This document shows positions 46,872-54,667 of a stretch of 64,000 bases of DNA, piece after piece. Under the pieces are notes generated by a model that saw only the letters and a program-made list of their open reading frames with translations, ran no database searches and was not told the DNA's origin. The DNA is taken from NCBI GenBank assembly GCA_000648925.1, contig JFHF01000036.1:21508-85507 (forward strand), in the 5' to 3' direction. Every line of letters begins with the position of its first letter. Positions within the stretch are counted from its first letter, which is position 1. The DNA is from Caballeronia jiangsuensis. Its GTDB lineage: Bacteria; Pseudomonadota; Gammaproteobacteria; Burkholderiales; Burkholderiaceae. The position numbers were made by a program, and so were the translations under genes.

Positions 46872-46910
46872 GTCGGAAGTGTGCGTTCGTTGATTCGATG
46901 GGTCTATAGT

Positions 46911-46931
46911 AAATGATAACTATTCCTATTT
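46911..46931 (-). promoter_or_regulatory. Fur box upstream of hemP
   Basis: AAATGATAACTATTCCTATTT (given as two parts: AAATGATAAC and TATTCCTATTT) is a good match to repeated GATAAT-type Fur hexamers, 40-60 bases upstream of the hemP ATG. Confidence 0.7.
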
Positions 46932-47018
46932 GCAACTAGACTTTCCGATTGAAGCGCAACTTTTGATAGCCAATCTCGATGCGGCGGCGAAGCATTCGTC
47001 GCAGCATCGGCGCTACGC

Positions 47019-47507
47019 TCAGTGCAGCGGATTTTCGTCCTTGCGGCCGTGCACGAACTGGCGAATCAGCCGCACGGTGTCGATATCCGACTCGCGATAA
47101 GCCGACTTCACGATCTCCTGCGTCTGACGCTCGTCGGGCGTGGCGTTTTCGTTCTCCGGCAGCGTCGTGCTGTAGGTGAAGCGCAGGAATAGCTGAAGCG
47201 AGTCGGGCTGCACGATCGCCATCGTGAGCGAGCCGCCGACGTAATCGGCAGTCGGCAGGATGTCGTAGCGCACGCTCGACCCGGGCGTCAGCGTCACGCG
47301 ATCGCGCACGGTGGCCTGGCCGTAGTGCAGTTCGCGCTCCATCGTGTCGCCATCGCGCGAGAGGATGTCGCAGCTATCCAGCCCCAGCACGAACAATTGC
47401 GGCTGCTCCGCGCGCAGGACGAGCCCTTCCCAAAGCTGTTCGGGCGTGAGCGAATCGACGAGCGGGTTGAGCGGATCGTTGATCTGGATCAGGTGTTCGA
47501 AATTCAA
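47019..47507 (-). CDS. DUF1857 (AtaL-like SRPBCC) protein
   Basis: 162 residues. It matches the AtaL-like/DUF1857 family of START-related small-ligand proteins as I know it: MNFEHLIQINDPLNPLVDSL, 'LTPEQLWEGLVLRAEQPQLF', 'DRVTLTPGSSVRYDILP' and 'LQLFLRFTYSTTLPE'. No catalytic residues can be assigned; function unknown. It lies 39 bases downstream of the OsmC gene on the same strand. Confidence 0.8.
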   Translation of the reverse strand: MNFEHLIQINDPLNPLVDSLTPEQLWEGLVLRAEQPQLFVLGLDSCDILSRDGDTMERELHYGQATVRDRVTLTPGSSVRYDILPTADYVGGSLTMAIVQPDSLQLFLRFTYSTTLPENENATPDERQTQEIVKSAYRESDIDTVRLIRQFVHGRKDENPLH

Positions 47508-47546
47508 GACGACGTTTCCTTGGACGTTCGTGGTGCCCGCGATGTA

Positions 47547-47945
47547 TCACTGCGGCGTGAGACCGGAGTCGATGCGAATCGCGCCGGACAGAACCTTGTG
47601 GATCGGGCACGCATTGGCAATTTGCAAAAGCCGTTCCCGCTGTTCATCGGACAGCGCACCCAGTAGCGAGATGCGGCGATCGATGTTCGTGCCTTCCGCG
47701 GTGCTCTTCATCGACAACTCGACGTGGACGCCTTCCAGCGGCCATTCCTTGCGCTTCGCGTACATCTTCAGCGTGATGGATGTGCACGCGCCGAGACTCG
47801 AAAGCAGCAGCGACGCCGGTTCCGGTCCCGTATCGCCGCCGCCGAGGCTGGCCGGCTCGTCGGCGATCCATGAATGCGTGCCATCTGCGAGACGGACTTG
47901 ATAGTCGATATTGCCGATGTCGGCGGTCACGGAAGGTCCGGCCAT
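47547..47945 (-). CDS. OsmC-family protein
   Basis: 132 residues from ATG 47945 with AAGGAG upstream. Two family cysteines are visible: LLSSLGACTSITLKMYAKR near residue 53 and 'ANACPIHKVLSGAI' near 112. Members reduce organic hydroperoxides using paired cysteines; this one looks closer to the YhfA/'OsmC-like' branch than to Ohr. Probably co-transcribed with the DUF1857 gene. Confidence 0.87.
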   Translation of the reverse strand: MAGPSVTADIGNIDYQVRLADGTHSWIADEPASLGGGDTGPEPASLLLSSLGACTSITLKMYAKRKEWPLEGVHVELSMKSTAEGTNIDRRISLLGALSDEQRERLLQIANACPIHKVLSGAIRIDSGLTPQ

Positions 47946-48078
47946 GCGTTGCTCCTTGTTTGAGAGGGACTGCAAGAATGACGAAAAACGGCGCGGCAAG
48001 AACGGTCATTGTGACGCAATGTGTCCGTTCATGCCGCACCGTCTCGTCGATTACGCGCCGGTACGCGGGCGAGGGCGC

Positions 48079-48951
48079 TCAGTGCGTGATCGCGCCCATC
48101 CGGCCCGCCTGATAGTCGACCACCGCCTGACGGATCTCATCCTCCGTGTTCATCACGAACGGGCCGTAGCGCACGACCGGCTCCTTCAGCGGCACGCCGC
48201 CGATCAGCAGCAACTCGACGGGCTCATCGCTCGCGGCGAGCGCGATCGTATCGCTGTCGTCGCGAAAGATCACCATCTGCTGCGCGCGCACCGGCTGGCT
48301 TTGCGGACCATACAGCGCGGTGCCCGACAGCGGATAGGCGAACACGCGGTAATCGCGTGGCACGGTCAGCTCGATCCGCGCGCCCGGCTTCAGCGAAAAG
48401 TGCTGATACAGAATGGGCGTGCGCGTTTCGATCGCGGCCTTCACGCCGAGCGCCTCGCCCGCGATCACCTTCACGCTGACCTTGCCGTCCTCGCTGGTCG
48501 CGACAGGAATCTGCGCCGACGGAATCTCCTGATAGTGCGGCGCGATCATCTTGTCGCGCTGCGGCAGGTTCACCCAGAGCTGCAGGCCGTGCACGCGGCC
48601 GCCACGGCGCGTGAACTCCTCCGCCGGCATTTCGCTATGCACGACGCCCGCGCCGGCGGTCATCCATTGCACGTCGCCGGGGCGCAGCGTGCCCGAATGG
48701 CCCGCCGAGTCCTTGTGGCCGAACTCGCCTTCGAGCATGTACGTCACGGTCTCGAAACCGCGATGCGGGTGATCGGGCGCGCCCTTCGCCTCGCCGGGCG
48801 CGTAATCGGCGGGGCCCATTTCGTCGAGGAGAAGGAACGGATCGAAATCCATCAGAAGACGGGTCGGAAACGGGCGATGCACGACAAATCCGCCGCCTTC
48901 GACAGTGCGGGTCGCCGGAATGATGCGTTCGATACTGCGGCTGGTGGACAT
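48079..48951 (-). CDS. Pirin family protein
   Basis: 290 residues. Bicupin with pirin signature: 'DPFLLLDEMGPADYAPGEAK', 'DHPHRGFETVTYMLEGEFGH' and 'VQWMTAGAGVVHSEMP', giving the His-His-His-Glu metal site; C-terminal pirin domain present. Bacterial pirins act as quercetinases or modulate pyruvate metabolism; the role here is not fixed. It is divergent from a LysR gene with 165 bases between starts. Confidence 0.92.
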   Translation of the reverse strand: MSTSRSIERIIPATRTVEGGGFVVHRPFPTRLLMDFDPFLLLDEMGPADYAPGEAKGAPDHPHRGFETVTYMLEGEFGHKDSAGHSGTLRPGDVQWMTAGAGVVHSEMPAEEFTRRGGRVHGLQLWVNLPQRDKMIAPHYQEIPSAQIPVATSEDGKVSVKVIAGEALGVKAAIETRTPILYQHFSLKPGARIELTVPRDYRVFAYPLSGTALYGPQSQPVRAQQMVIFRDDSDTIALAASDEPVELLLIGGVPLKEPVVRYGPFVMNTEDEIRQAVVDYQAGRMGAITH

Positions 48952-49116
48952 GGTTGCCTCGTGTCGCGTATGCGGAAATAGGGGAATAGCGATAAATTTG
49001 AAACACAGGTCTATTATATGGGCCGCGTTTCACGGTAAAAGACGCTGCCGCGCAATGGATTGTCGCGCTGGCGATAACGAACCGCGTCAACTCGATTCCC
49101 TGTCTCCCGAGCGACC

Positions 49117-50079
49117 ATGAAAGCCGACTCGCATGATTTGAACGATCTGATGTATTTCTCGCACGTCGTCGAGCACGGCGGATTTTCGGCTGCGGAGCGC
49201 GTGCTCGGCATCTCGAAGTCGCGATTGTCGCGGCGTGTATCGGAGCTCGAGGCGTCGCTCGGCGTGCGCCTGTTGCAGCGCTCGACACGCAAGCTCGCGC
49301 TCACCGAAGCCGGACAGCTTTTCTACCAGCATTGCCAGGCGATGCTCGCGGAGGCCCAGGCGGCCGTCAACGTCGTGCAGAGCCTGCGCGATTCGCCGCG
49401 CGGCACCGTGCGCGTGAGCGTGCCCGTGACGATCGCGCAGACGTTTCTCTCCGCGGTGATGCCGGATTTCATGCATCGGTATCCGGAAGTGCGCGTCGTG
49501 CTGCGCGTGACCAATCGCGTCGTCGATCTGTTCGAGGATGCCATCGATGTCGCGCTGCGCGTGCGCTCGGAGCCGCCCGCGAGTTCGAACGTCGTCGCGC
49601 GGCCGCTCTGGCGCACGGAACAGATGCTGGTTGCGGCGCCGTCGCTCTTGAAGTCGAACGCGCCACCGATGACGCCCGCCGAGCTCGCCCAATACGACAC
49701 GATCGACACGCCCTCCGCCGATGGCCGCCACGTTTATCGCCTGATCGCGCCGGACGGCACGCGCCACGAGTTCGAGCACGAGCCGCGGCTCGTCACGGCA
49801 GACCTGTCGATGATCCGCGAAGCGGTGATGCGCGGTGTCGGCATCGCGGCGTTGCCCGAGATGATGTACGGCGCGCCGCTGCGAACGGGGCAACTCTCGC
49901 CGGTGATGCCGGGCTGGACGTTTCCGTCGCCGCAACTCTATGCGGTCTTTCTGTCGCGCCAGGGCATGGTGCCCGCCGTGCGCGCTTTCGTGGATTTTCT
50001 CGTCGAGTCGATAGGTAGCGGACAGCGCTTCCCCGGAGAATGTCCTGTTCAGGAAGCGCCGGAACGGGAAACAGTTTGA
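49117..50079 (+). CDS. LysR-family transcriptional regulator
   Basis: 320 residues. Helix-turn-helix at about 10-65 ('LMYFSHVVEHGGFSAAERVL', ISKSRLSRRVSELEASLGVR), effector domain after about 95. Of the CrgA/DsdC-like 'LysR substrate' type common in beta-proteobacteria. Probably regulates the divergent pirin gene (inferred). Confidence 0.93.
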   Translation: MKADSHDLNDLMYFSHVVEHGGFSAAERVLGISKSRLSRRVSELEASLGVRLLQRSTRKLALTEAGQLFYQHCQAMLAEAQAAVNVVQSLRDSPRGTVRVSVPVTIAQTFLSAVMPDFMHRYPEVRVVLRVTNRVVDLFEDAIDVALRVRSEPPASSNVVARPLWRTEQMLVAAPSLLKSNAPPMTPAELAQYDTIDTPSADGRHVYRLIAPDGTRHEFEHEPRLVTADLSMIREAVMRGVGIAALPEMMYGAPLRTGQLSPVMPGWTFPSPQLYAVFLSRQGMVPAVRAFVDFLVESIGSGQRFPGECPVQEAPERETV

Positions 50080-50198
50080 CCGCATCCGCGTTTGTCATTG
50101 GTTTATGACATTGAAGTGCGCGTTTGCGATGGTCAGATTCAATTGAACGTCCCTCATGGCGGCGGTATATTGAAACCTCCTTCGCTAAGGAGCTCCTT

Positions 50199-50318
50199 AT
50201 GCGAAAACTCACGGCTGCTCTGATAGTTAGCCTGATAGGGTTGATTGCGCTGTCCGTGTCGACCACGGCTGCCGCATGTGACGGGACTTCTGGTTCTGGC
50301 TATTCGAACCCAAAGTGA
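50199..50318 (+). CDS. 39-residue exported peptide
   Basis: ATG 50199 has AAGGAG eight bases upstream. Residues 1-28 form a textbook signal peptide (MRKL basic start, hydrophobic VSLIGLIALSV, then STTAAA); the predicted mature peptide is only about 12 residues, CDGTSGSGYSNPK-like, beginning with Cys, though the lipobox is weak. A strong terminator follows at 50351-50384. Not recognised. Confidence 0.55.
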   Translation: MRKLTAALIVSLIGLIALSVSTTAAACDGTSGSGYSNPK

Positions 50319-50350
50319 CCGCCTCACCCGAATGCGCCGAGTGCGCACGA

Positions 50351-50384
50351 AAAAAGGCCTTCATCTGACGATGAAGGCCTTTTA
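50351..50384. terminator. Bidirectional terminator between the 39-aa peptide and exbD
   Basis: AAAAAGGCCTTCATC pairs with GATGAAGGCCTTTT around a TGAC loop, with A and T runs on both sides. Confidence 0.9.
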
Positions 50385-50406
50385 CTTTTTAGGCTTGCTT
50401 GCTGCC

Positions 50407-50829
50407 TTATTTGCCGTTTTTGGGCTCCGTGACGAAACCGATCTTCGTCAGTCCGCCTGCCTGCGCCGCCGACATCAGATCGGCGACTTTCTCGTATGCC
50501 ACCTGACGGTCCGCGCGCAGATGAATCTCCGGCTGCGGATTCTGCTGCGAGGCCTGCGCGATGCGCGCGTTGAGCGTCGCTTCGTCGATCGGCTGATCGT
50601 CCCACAGCGTCGTGCCGTCGGCCTTGATCGCGATGTTCACATGCGCGGGCTTCTCGTCCTGCGGCTGGCTGCTCGCGTGCGGCAGGTCGATCTTGACCGC
50701 GTGATGCATGGCCGGAATCGTGACGAGGAAGATGATCAGGAGAACCAGCATGACGTCGACGAGCGGCGTCATGTTGATCTCGCTCATCATGCCGTCGTCT
50801 TCGTCTCCGGCGAAAGGGCTCATGGCCAT
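50407..50829 (-). CDS. exbD: Biopolymer transport protein ExbD
   Basis: 140 residues. One membrane helix near the N terminus (MTPLVDVMLVLLIIFLVTIP) with the conserved membrane Asp, preceded by SEINMTP; periplasmic remainder. Partner of ExbB in energising TonB. Last gene of tonB-exbB-exbD. Confidence 0.95.
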   Translation of the reverse strand: MAMSPFAGDEDDGMMSEINMTPLVDVMLVLLIIFLVTIPAMHHAVKIDLPHASSQPQDEKPAHVNIAIKADGTTLWDDQPIDEATLNARIAQASQQNPQPEIHLRADRQVAYEKVADLMSAAQAGGLTKIGFVTEPKNGK

Positions 50830-50845
50830 TGCGAGTCTCCCGGAC

Positions 50846-51592
50846 TTACGACGCGCGCGTCGCGAGACGCAGGCTGTCGGTCGAGCCGTTCGTCGCGCGC
50901 TTGGTCGACGAGAGCTTCGAGCCCGTGACGAAGAATGCGTGCAGGCCGTGCGCGAAGCGGTTCAGTTTCGTGACGATGCCCTTGTTCGCGCGGGTGAGGG
51001 CGTTGTAGCCGAGCACCGCCGGAATCGCGACGAAGAGGCCGAACGCGGTCATGATGAGCGATTCGCCGACCGGACCGGCAACCTGATCGATCGAGGTCTG
51101 GCCCGTCGCGCCGATGGTCAGCAGCGCGTGATAGATACCCCAGACCGTGCCGAACAGGCCGACGAACGGCGACGTGGAACCGATCGACGCGAGAATCGCG
51201 AGACCCGATTGCATGCGGCCGACGCCTTCGTCCATCACGTCCTTGAGGCACCGCGTGATCCAGTCCGACACATCCATGCGGTCGTGCAGATGCGGCTGCG
51301 TCTGGTGATGATGGTCGGCGGCTTCCTGTCCGGCGAGCGCGAGCGCGAGGAACGGATTGTCCGCCGGGCTCGACGACTGGCTGCCGAGCTTCTTGATGCC
51401 GTCGCTGAAGTCGTCGGAATGCCAGAACGCCTGTTCGGCGTTCTTGGTCAGGCGCTTCAGGCGCACGACATTCCACGCCTTCACGACGATCACCGTCCAC
51501 GAAAGCACCGACATGATGACGAGCGCGAGCGCGATGCCCCGCGTCACGAAGTCGCCTTGCGCCCAGACGTGCGCAATCCCGTAGTTTTCCAT
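50846..51592 (-). CDS. exbB: Biopolymer transport protein ExbB (MotA/TolQ/ExbB)
   Basis: 248 residues with three membrane segments: N-terminal (ALALVIMSVLSWTVIVVKAW), then 'GLAILASIGSTSPFVGLFGT' and 'VGESLIMTAFGLFVAIPAVL', the typical proton-channel pair. Sixteen bases upstream of exbD. It forms the motor with ExbD and TonB. Confidence 0.95.
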   Translation of the reverse strand: MENYGIAHVWAQGDFVTRGIALALVIMSVLSWTVIVVKAWNVVRLKRLTKNAEQAFWHSDDFSDGIKKLGSQSSSPADNPFLALALAGQEAADHHHQTQPHLHDRMDVSDWITRCLKDVMDEGVGRMQSGLAILASIGSTSPFVGLFGTVWGIYHALLTIGATGQTSIDQVAGPVGESLIMTAFGLFVAIPAVLGYNALTRANKGIVTKLNRFAHGLHAFFVTGSKLSSTKRATNGSTDSLRLATRAS

Positions 51593-51626
51593 TTTCTCTT
51601 TCCTTCCTTGTATCTAAAAAAATCGA

Positions 51627-52358
51627 TCAGTCGTTCAGACTGAAGACGAATGGCACCGTGGCGGTCGCGCGAATCGCTTCGCCATTTTCCTTGTACGGGC
51701 TGCACGCGCTGCCGCGTACCGCCTCGAGCGCCGCGTCGTCGAGCCGCGACGAACCGCTGCTCTTTTGCAGCGTGATGTTTTCGATCTTGCCCGACAGCCC
51801 CACCGTCAGACGGATGACGGCCGTGCCGGTTTCGCCGCGGCGCTTGGCTGTCGCCGGATAGTCTGGCTGCGCGATGTTACAGCTGAGGCGCGCAACGTTC
51901 TTCGGCGCGGCGAGATCCATGCTCGGCTTGCCGATGGCGGGCGCGGCGGGCGGCGGCGCGGGTTGAGCCGGTGCGGGCGGCGTCGGTTCGGGCGCGGGCG
52001 CGGCAATTTGCGACGGCGCTTCGGTGACTGGCATCGGCGTGGGTTTCGGCTCGATCTTCGGCTTGACCTTCGGCTTGGGCTGCGGCTTCGGAACGGGCTG
52101 CGGGACCGGTTTGGGCGGCGGCGGCGTTTCGACGGCGACCGGCTGCGGCGCCGGTTGCGGCGTTTCGCTGATCAATTGCGCGGTGATCGATTTGGCTTCG
52201 ATTGGGCGCGGCAGCGGCTCGTGGCGCATCGTCAGCGCGACGCCCAGAAGCGCGGCGTGAATGACGACGACAGCGGCGCACGCCGCGATGACGCGCGGAT
52301 TGGCGTTCGATGCTGGCGCTGTCTGAAATGCGGCGGGAGTAGTGGTCGGGGACTGCAT
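51627..52358 (-). CDS. tonB: TonB energy transducer
   Basis: 243 residues. One N-terminal membrane helix (RVIAACAAVVVIHAALLGVA, with the conserved His of the TonB anchor), a long Pro/Lys/Glu-rich periplasmic spacer (about 60-150), and the C-terminal receptor-contact domain (ARLSCNIAQPDYPATAKRRG, then 'GTAVIRLTVGLSGKIENITL'). Drives uptake of iron complexes through outer-membrane receptors. Confidence 0.95.
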   Translation of the reverse strand: MQSPTTTPAAFQTAPASNANPRVIAACAAVVVIHAALLGVALTMRHEPLPRPIEAKSITAQLISETPQPAPQPVAVETPPPPKPVPQPVPKPQPKPKVKPKIEPKPTPMPVTEAPSQIAAPAPEPTPPAPAQPAPPPAAPAIGKPSMDLAAPKNVARLSCNIAQPDYPATAKRRGETGTAVIRLTVGLSGKIENITLQKSSGSSRLDDAALEAVRGSACSPYKENGEAIRATATVPFVFSLND

Positions 52359-52464
52359 TGTTATTGGCTGCTTGCAATACTGCGTGAATGCTTGCTGAAA
52401 ACGCTGCTTTCCAACTCGAGGTCCAGCGACTGCGCAGGCACGGTGCGGAAGAAACCAAGCGACG

Positions 52465-52527
52465 TCATTTTCGGAAAATAAGCAGGGAGATAAACAGGGT
52501 GGCCACGAAGCCGATCAGCAGTTCCAT
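52465..52527 (-). CDS. 20-residue single-span membrane micropeptide
   Basis: A short frame between tonB and bfd: ATG at 52525-52527, TGA at 52465-52467, reading MELLIGFVATLFISLLIFRK. GGAGG lies about six bases before the ATG, stronger than most sites here. The peptide is one hydrophobic helix with a basic C-terminal end, like other membrane micropeptides that stabilise larger complexes. It lies 106 bases before tonB and 158 bases after bfd, same strand. Function unknown; an accessory of the TonB-ExbB-ExbD motor is a guess from position. Confidence 0.5.
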   Translation of the reverse strand: MELLIGFVATLFISLLIFRK

Positions 52528-52686
52528 CTTTCCCTCCAGGGGTAAAGGGGTGCGCGGCTGGCTAAAAGTGACCGGAACTTCGAAGGTAACCTGGCTTGCT
52601 GGAGGCGAGAAAACGACCTGACGGCGCCGCTGGAAGAACAACGGGCGCCGCCGGTGGTGCGCGGCGCAGCGGCTGCGCGAGTTGCT

Positions 52687-52923
52687 TCAGGCGGCTTGAC
52701 GCTCGTAGAACGTGAGCGGCGCGACATGCTCGCGATGCTCGACGCCGCAGCGCGAGGCGCAGACGCCGCTTTGTGCCATCACATCGCGAACGCTTTCCTC
52801 ACACTTGCCGCAGCACAGCGCGACGCCGAGCTCGAATTGCAACTCGTCGAAGGTATCCACTCCTTCGGCGATGGCGGTTCGAATCTTTCGGTCGGACACT
52901 GACTTGCAGACACAGACAATCAT
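52687..52923 (-). CDS. bfd: Bacterioferritin-associated ferredoxin
   Basis: 78 residues from ATG 52923 (MIVCVCKSVSDRKI). The [2Fe-2S] ligands follow the Bfd spacing: Cys4-x-Cys6 and Cys38-x-x-Cys41 (ALCCGKCEES). Bfd reduces iron in bacterioferritin so that it can be released under iron shortage. A Fur-like box lies directly upstream. The C terminus is extended by about 15 residues relative to E. coli Bfd (64). Confidence 0.92.
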   Translation of the reverse strand: MIVCVCKSVSDRKIRTAIAEGVDTFDELQFELGVALCCGKCEESVRDVMAQSGVCASRCGVEHREHVAPLTFYERQAA

Positions 52924-52948
52924 GATCGTTCGCAATAGTTAGCGTTAA

Positions 52949-52968
52949 TGCGAATTATTATCATTCGG
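52949..52968 (-). promoter_or_regulatory. Fur box upstream of bfd (and possibly tonB-exbBD)
   Basis: Minus strand reads GAATGATAATAATTCGCA, a good match to GATAAT-type Fur repeats, 26-45 bases before the bfd ATG and overlapping the probable promoter. Confidence 0.65.
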
Positions 52969-53099
52969 TATTGACGCGTTTGCAAGCGAGGCTCGGTGTT
53001 TTTTGTAACAGAGCGCGCAAGTTAGCGGGGTTATTGCTCGAGAGCCTTGCCTGGCGGGGGAAAGCGCGCGAAGGAACCGCCGGCGCGCGTGAAAAACCC

Positions 53100-53981
53100 T
53101 CAGGCGATGTCGGGTTCAGCGAGGCGCGTGCGGCGCGAAGGGATATCAACGTGCTCGACCTTGGCGTCGAGTTGCAGCAGAGCGGCGGCGAGCTGGCGCT
53201 GGGAATCGCCGTCGGCGGTGGAATAGAAGCGCGGCAGGGTGTCAGGCGGCGCGGCGAGGTTCTTCAGCGCGTGGGCGTCCAGCAGGCGATCGAGCTGCCG
53301 CGCGATCGCGACGCTCGTATCGACGATCTGCAGCCGCTCCCCGGCGATATCGCGGATCGCGCGATCGAGAAAAGGGTAGTGCGTGCAGCCGAGCACGAGC
53401 GTGTCCGCGCCAGCGTCGAGCATGGGTGCGATATAGCTTTCCAGCAGCGCCATCAGCGCCGGCGACGATGTATCGCAGCGTTCGACCGCCTGAACCAGCC
53501 CGTGTCCTGCCTGACAGATGAACCGGCAGTCGCCCGCATAACGGTCGAGCAGCGACTGAAAGCGCGCGGAGCGCAATGTGGCGGCCGTGGCGAGCACGCC
53601 GACCACGCGCGACTCCGACACCGCCGCCGCAGGTTTCACCCCCGGTTCGACGCCGACGAGCGGAATCGGCAGACGTTCGCGCACGAGCGCGATCGACTGG
53701 GCGGTCGCCGTGTTGCACGCGACGACGAGCGCCTTCGCACCTTCTCCGACGAGCCATTCGCCGATCGCCATCGCGCGGTCGACGATGAAATCGTCGTCAC
53801 GCTCGCCGTACGGCGCATACCGCGAATCGGCGACGTAGATCAGGCGTTCGTGCGGCAGCGTCGCGCGCACGGCGCGCAGCACCGACAAGCCGCCGAGACC
53901 GGAATCGAAAATGCCGACCGGCGCGCTCGCGTCTGACGCGGCACGCTCGTTCGGCTTCAGGGAAGGCACTGCGCCGGACAT
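53100..53981 (-). CDS. murI: Glutamate racemase
   Basis: 293 residues; converts L- to D-glutamate for peptidoglycan. Catalytic cysteines in 'ALVVACNTATAQSIALVRE' (near 90) and 'TLVLGCTHYPFLDRAI' (near 200); N-terminal 'VGIFDSGLGGLSVLRAVR' and 'DSRYAPYGERDDDFI'. An N-terminal extension of about 20 residues precedes the fold. Four bases separate it from the bfr stop upstream, so the two are probably co-transcribed, an unusual partner for an iron gene. Confidence 0.95.
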   Translation of the reverse strand: MSGAVPSLKPNERAASDASAPVGIFDSGLGGLSVLRAVRATLPHERLIYVADSRYAPYGERDDDFIVDRAMAIGEWLVGEGAKALVVACNTATAQSIALVRERLPIPLVGVEPGVKPAAAVSESRVVGVLATAATLRSARFQSLLDRYAGDCRFICQAGHGLVQAVERCDTSSPALMALLESYIAPMLDAGADTLVLGCTHYPFLDRAIRDIAGERLQIVDTSVAIARQLDRLLDAHALKNLAAPPDTLPRFYSTADGDSQRQLAAALLQLDAKVEHVDIPSRRTRLAEPDIA

Positions 53982-53985
53982 GCGA

Positions 53986-54462
53986 TTATTCGTGATCGCC
54001 CATCATGGTTTGCTGGTAATTCTGGATGCCGACCTTGTCGATCAGATCGAGTTGCGTTTCCAGCCAGTCGATGTGCTCTTCGGTGTCGTGCAGAATCTTT
54101 TCGAAGATTTCGCGCGACACGAAGTCACGCACCGACTCGCAATATGCGATGGCTTCCTTGCAGGTCGACTGGGAAATCTGCTCGAGCTTCAGATCGCATT
54201 CGAGGATTTCCTTGGTTTCTTCGCCGATCAGCAGCTTGTGCAGATCCTGCAGATTCGGCAGGCCGTCGAGCATGAATACGCGCTGGATGAGCCAGTCGGC
54301 ATGCTTCATTTCGCCGATCGATTCGTCGTATTCGTGCTTGTTGAGCTTCTCGAGGCCCCAGTGCTGATACATCCGGGCGTGCAGGAAGTATTGATTGATC
54401 GCAGTCAGTTCGTTCTTCAACTGCGAATTCAGATATTCGATGACTTTCGCGTCGCCTTGCAT
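53986..54462 (-). CDS. bfr: Bacterioferritin
   Basis: 158 residues, exact family size. Ferroxidase and haem landmarks: MQGDAKVIEYLNSQLKNELT, 'AINQYFLHARMYQHWGLEKL', 'MKHADWLIQRVFMLDGLPNL' (haem-ligand Met region), and 'DTEEHIDWLETQLDLIDKVG'. Stores iron as a 24-mer in the cytoplasm; partner of Bfd nearby. Confidence 0.97.
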   Translation of the reverse strand: MQGDAKVIEYLNSQLKNELTAINQYFLHARMYQHWGLEKLNKHEYDESIGEMKHADWLIQRVFMLDGLPNLQDLHKLLIGEETKEILECDLKLEQISQSTCKEAIAYCESVRDFVSREIFEKILHDTEEHIDWLETQLDLIDKVGIQNYQQTMMGDHE

Positions 54463-54504
54463 GATTTCGTGTCCTGTTCTTAACGTGGGGCTTCTGAAAA
54501 GATA

Positions 54505-54531
54505 AACCTTGAGCGTGACAATGCCAAGGTT
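54505..54531. promoter_or_regulatory. Inverted repeat upstream of bfr, possible operator
   Basis: AACCTTG (54505-54511) and CAAGGTT (54525-54531) form seven-base arms 13 bases apart, 42-69 bases before the bfr ATG. No regulator can be named. Confidence 0.25.
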
Positions 54532-54597
54532 GAGTAGAAATTTTTTGTTTCAGACGAAACTGAGAATGAAAACCTTTCTCGACTAGCGGCGTTCGAA

Positions 54598-54630
54598 AGA
54601 AAAGAGCCGGGCGGATTGCCCGGCTCCTGA
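54598..54630 (-). terminator. Terminator of the fumarase gene
   Basis: Minus strand: GAGCCGGGC pairs with GCCCGGCTC around AATCC, followed by TTTTCTTTC; about 40 bases beyond the stop. Confidence 0.8.
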
Positions 54631-54667
54631 CAGTCTCTAGCGGTAATAAACCGCCATTAAGCGGCGA

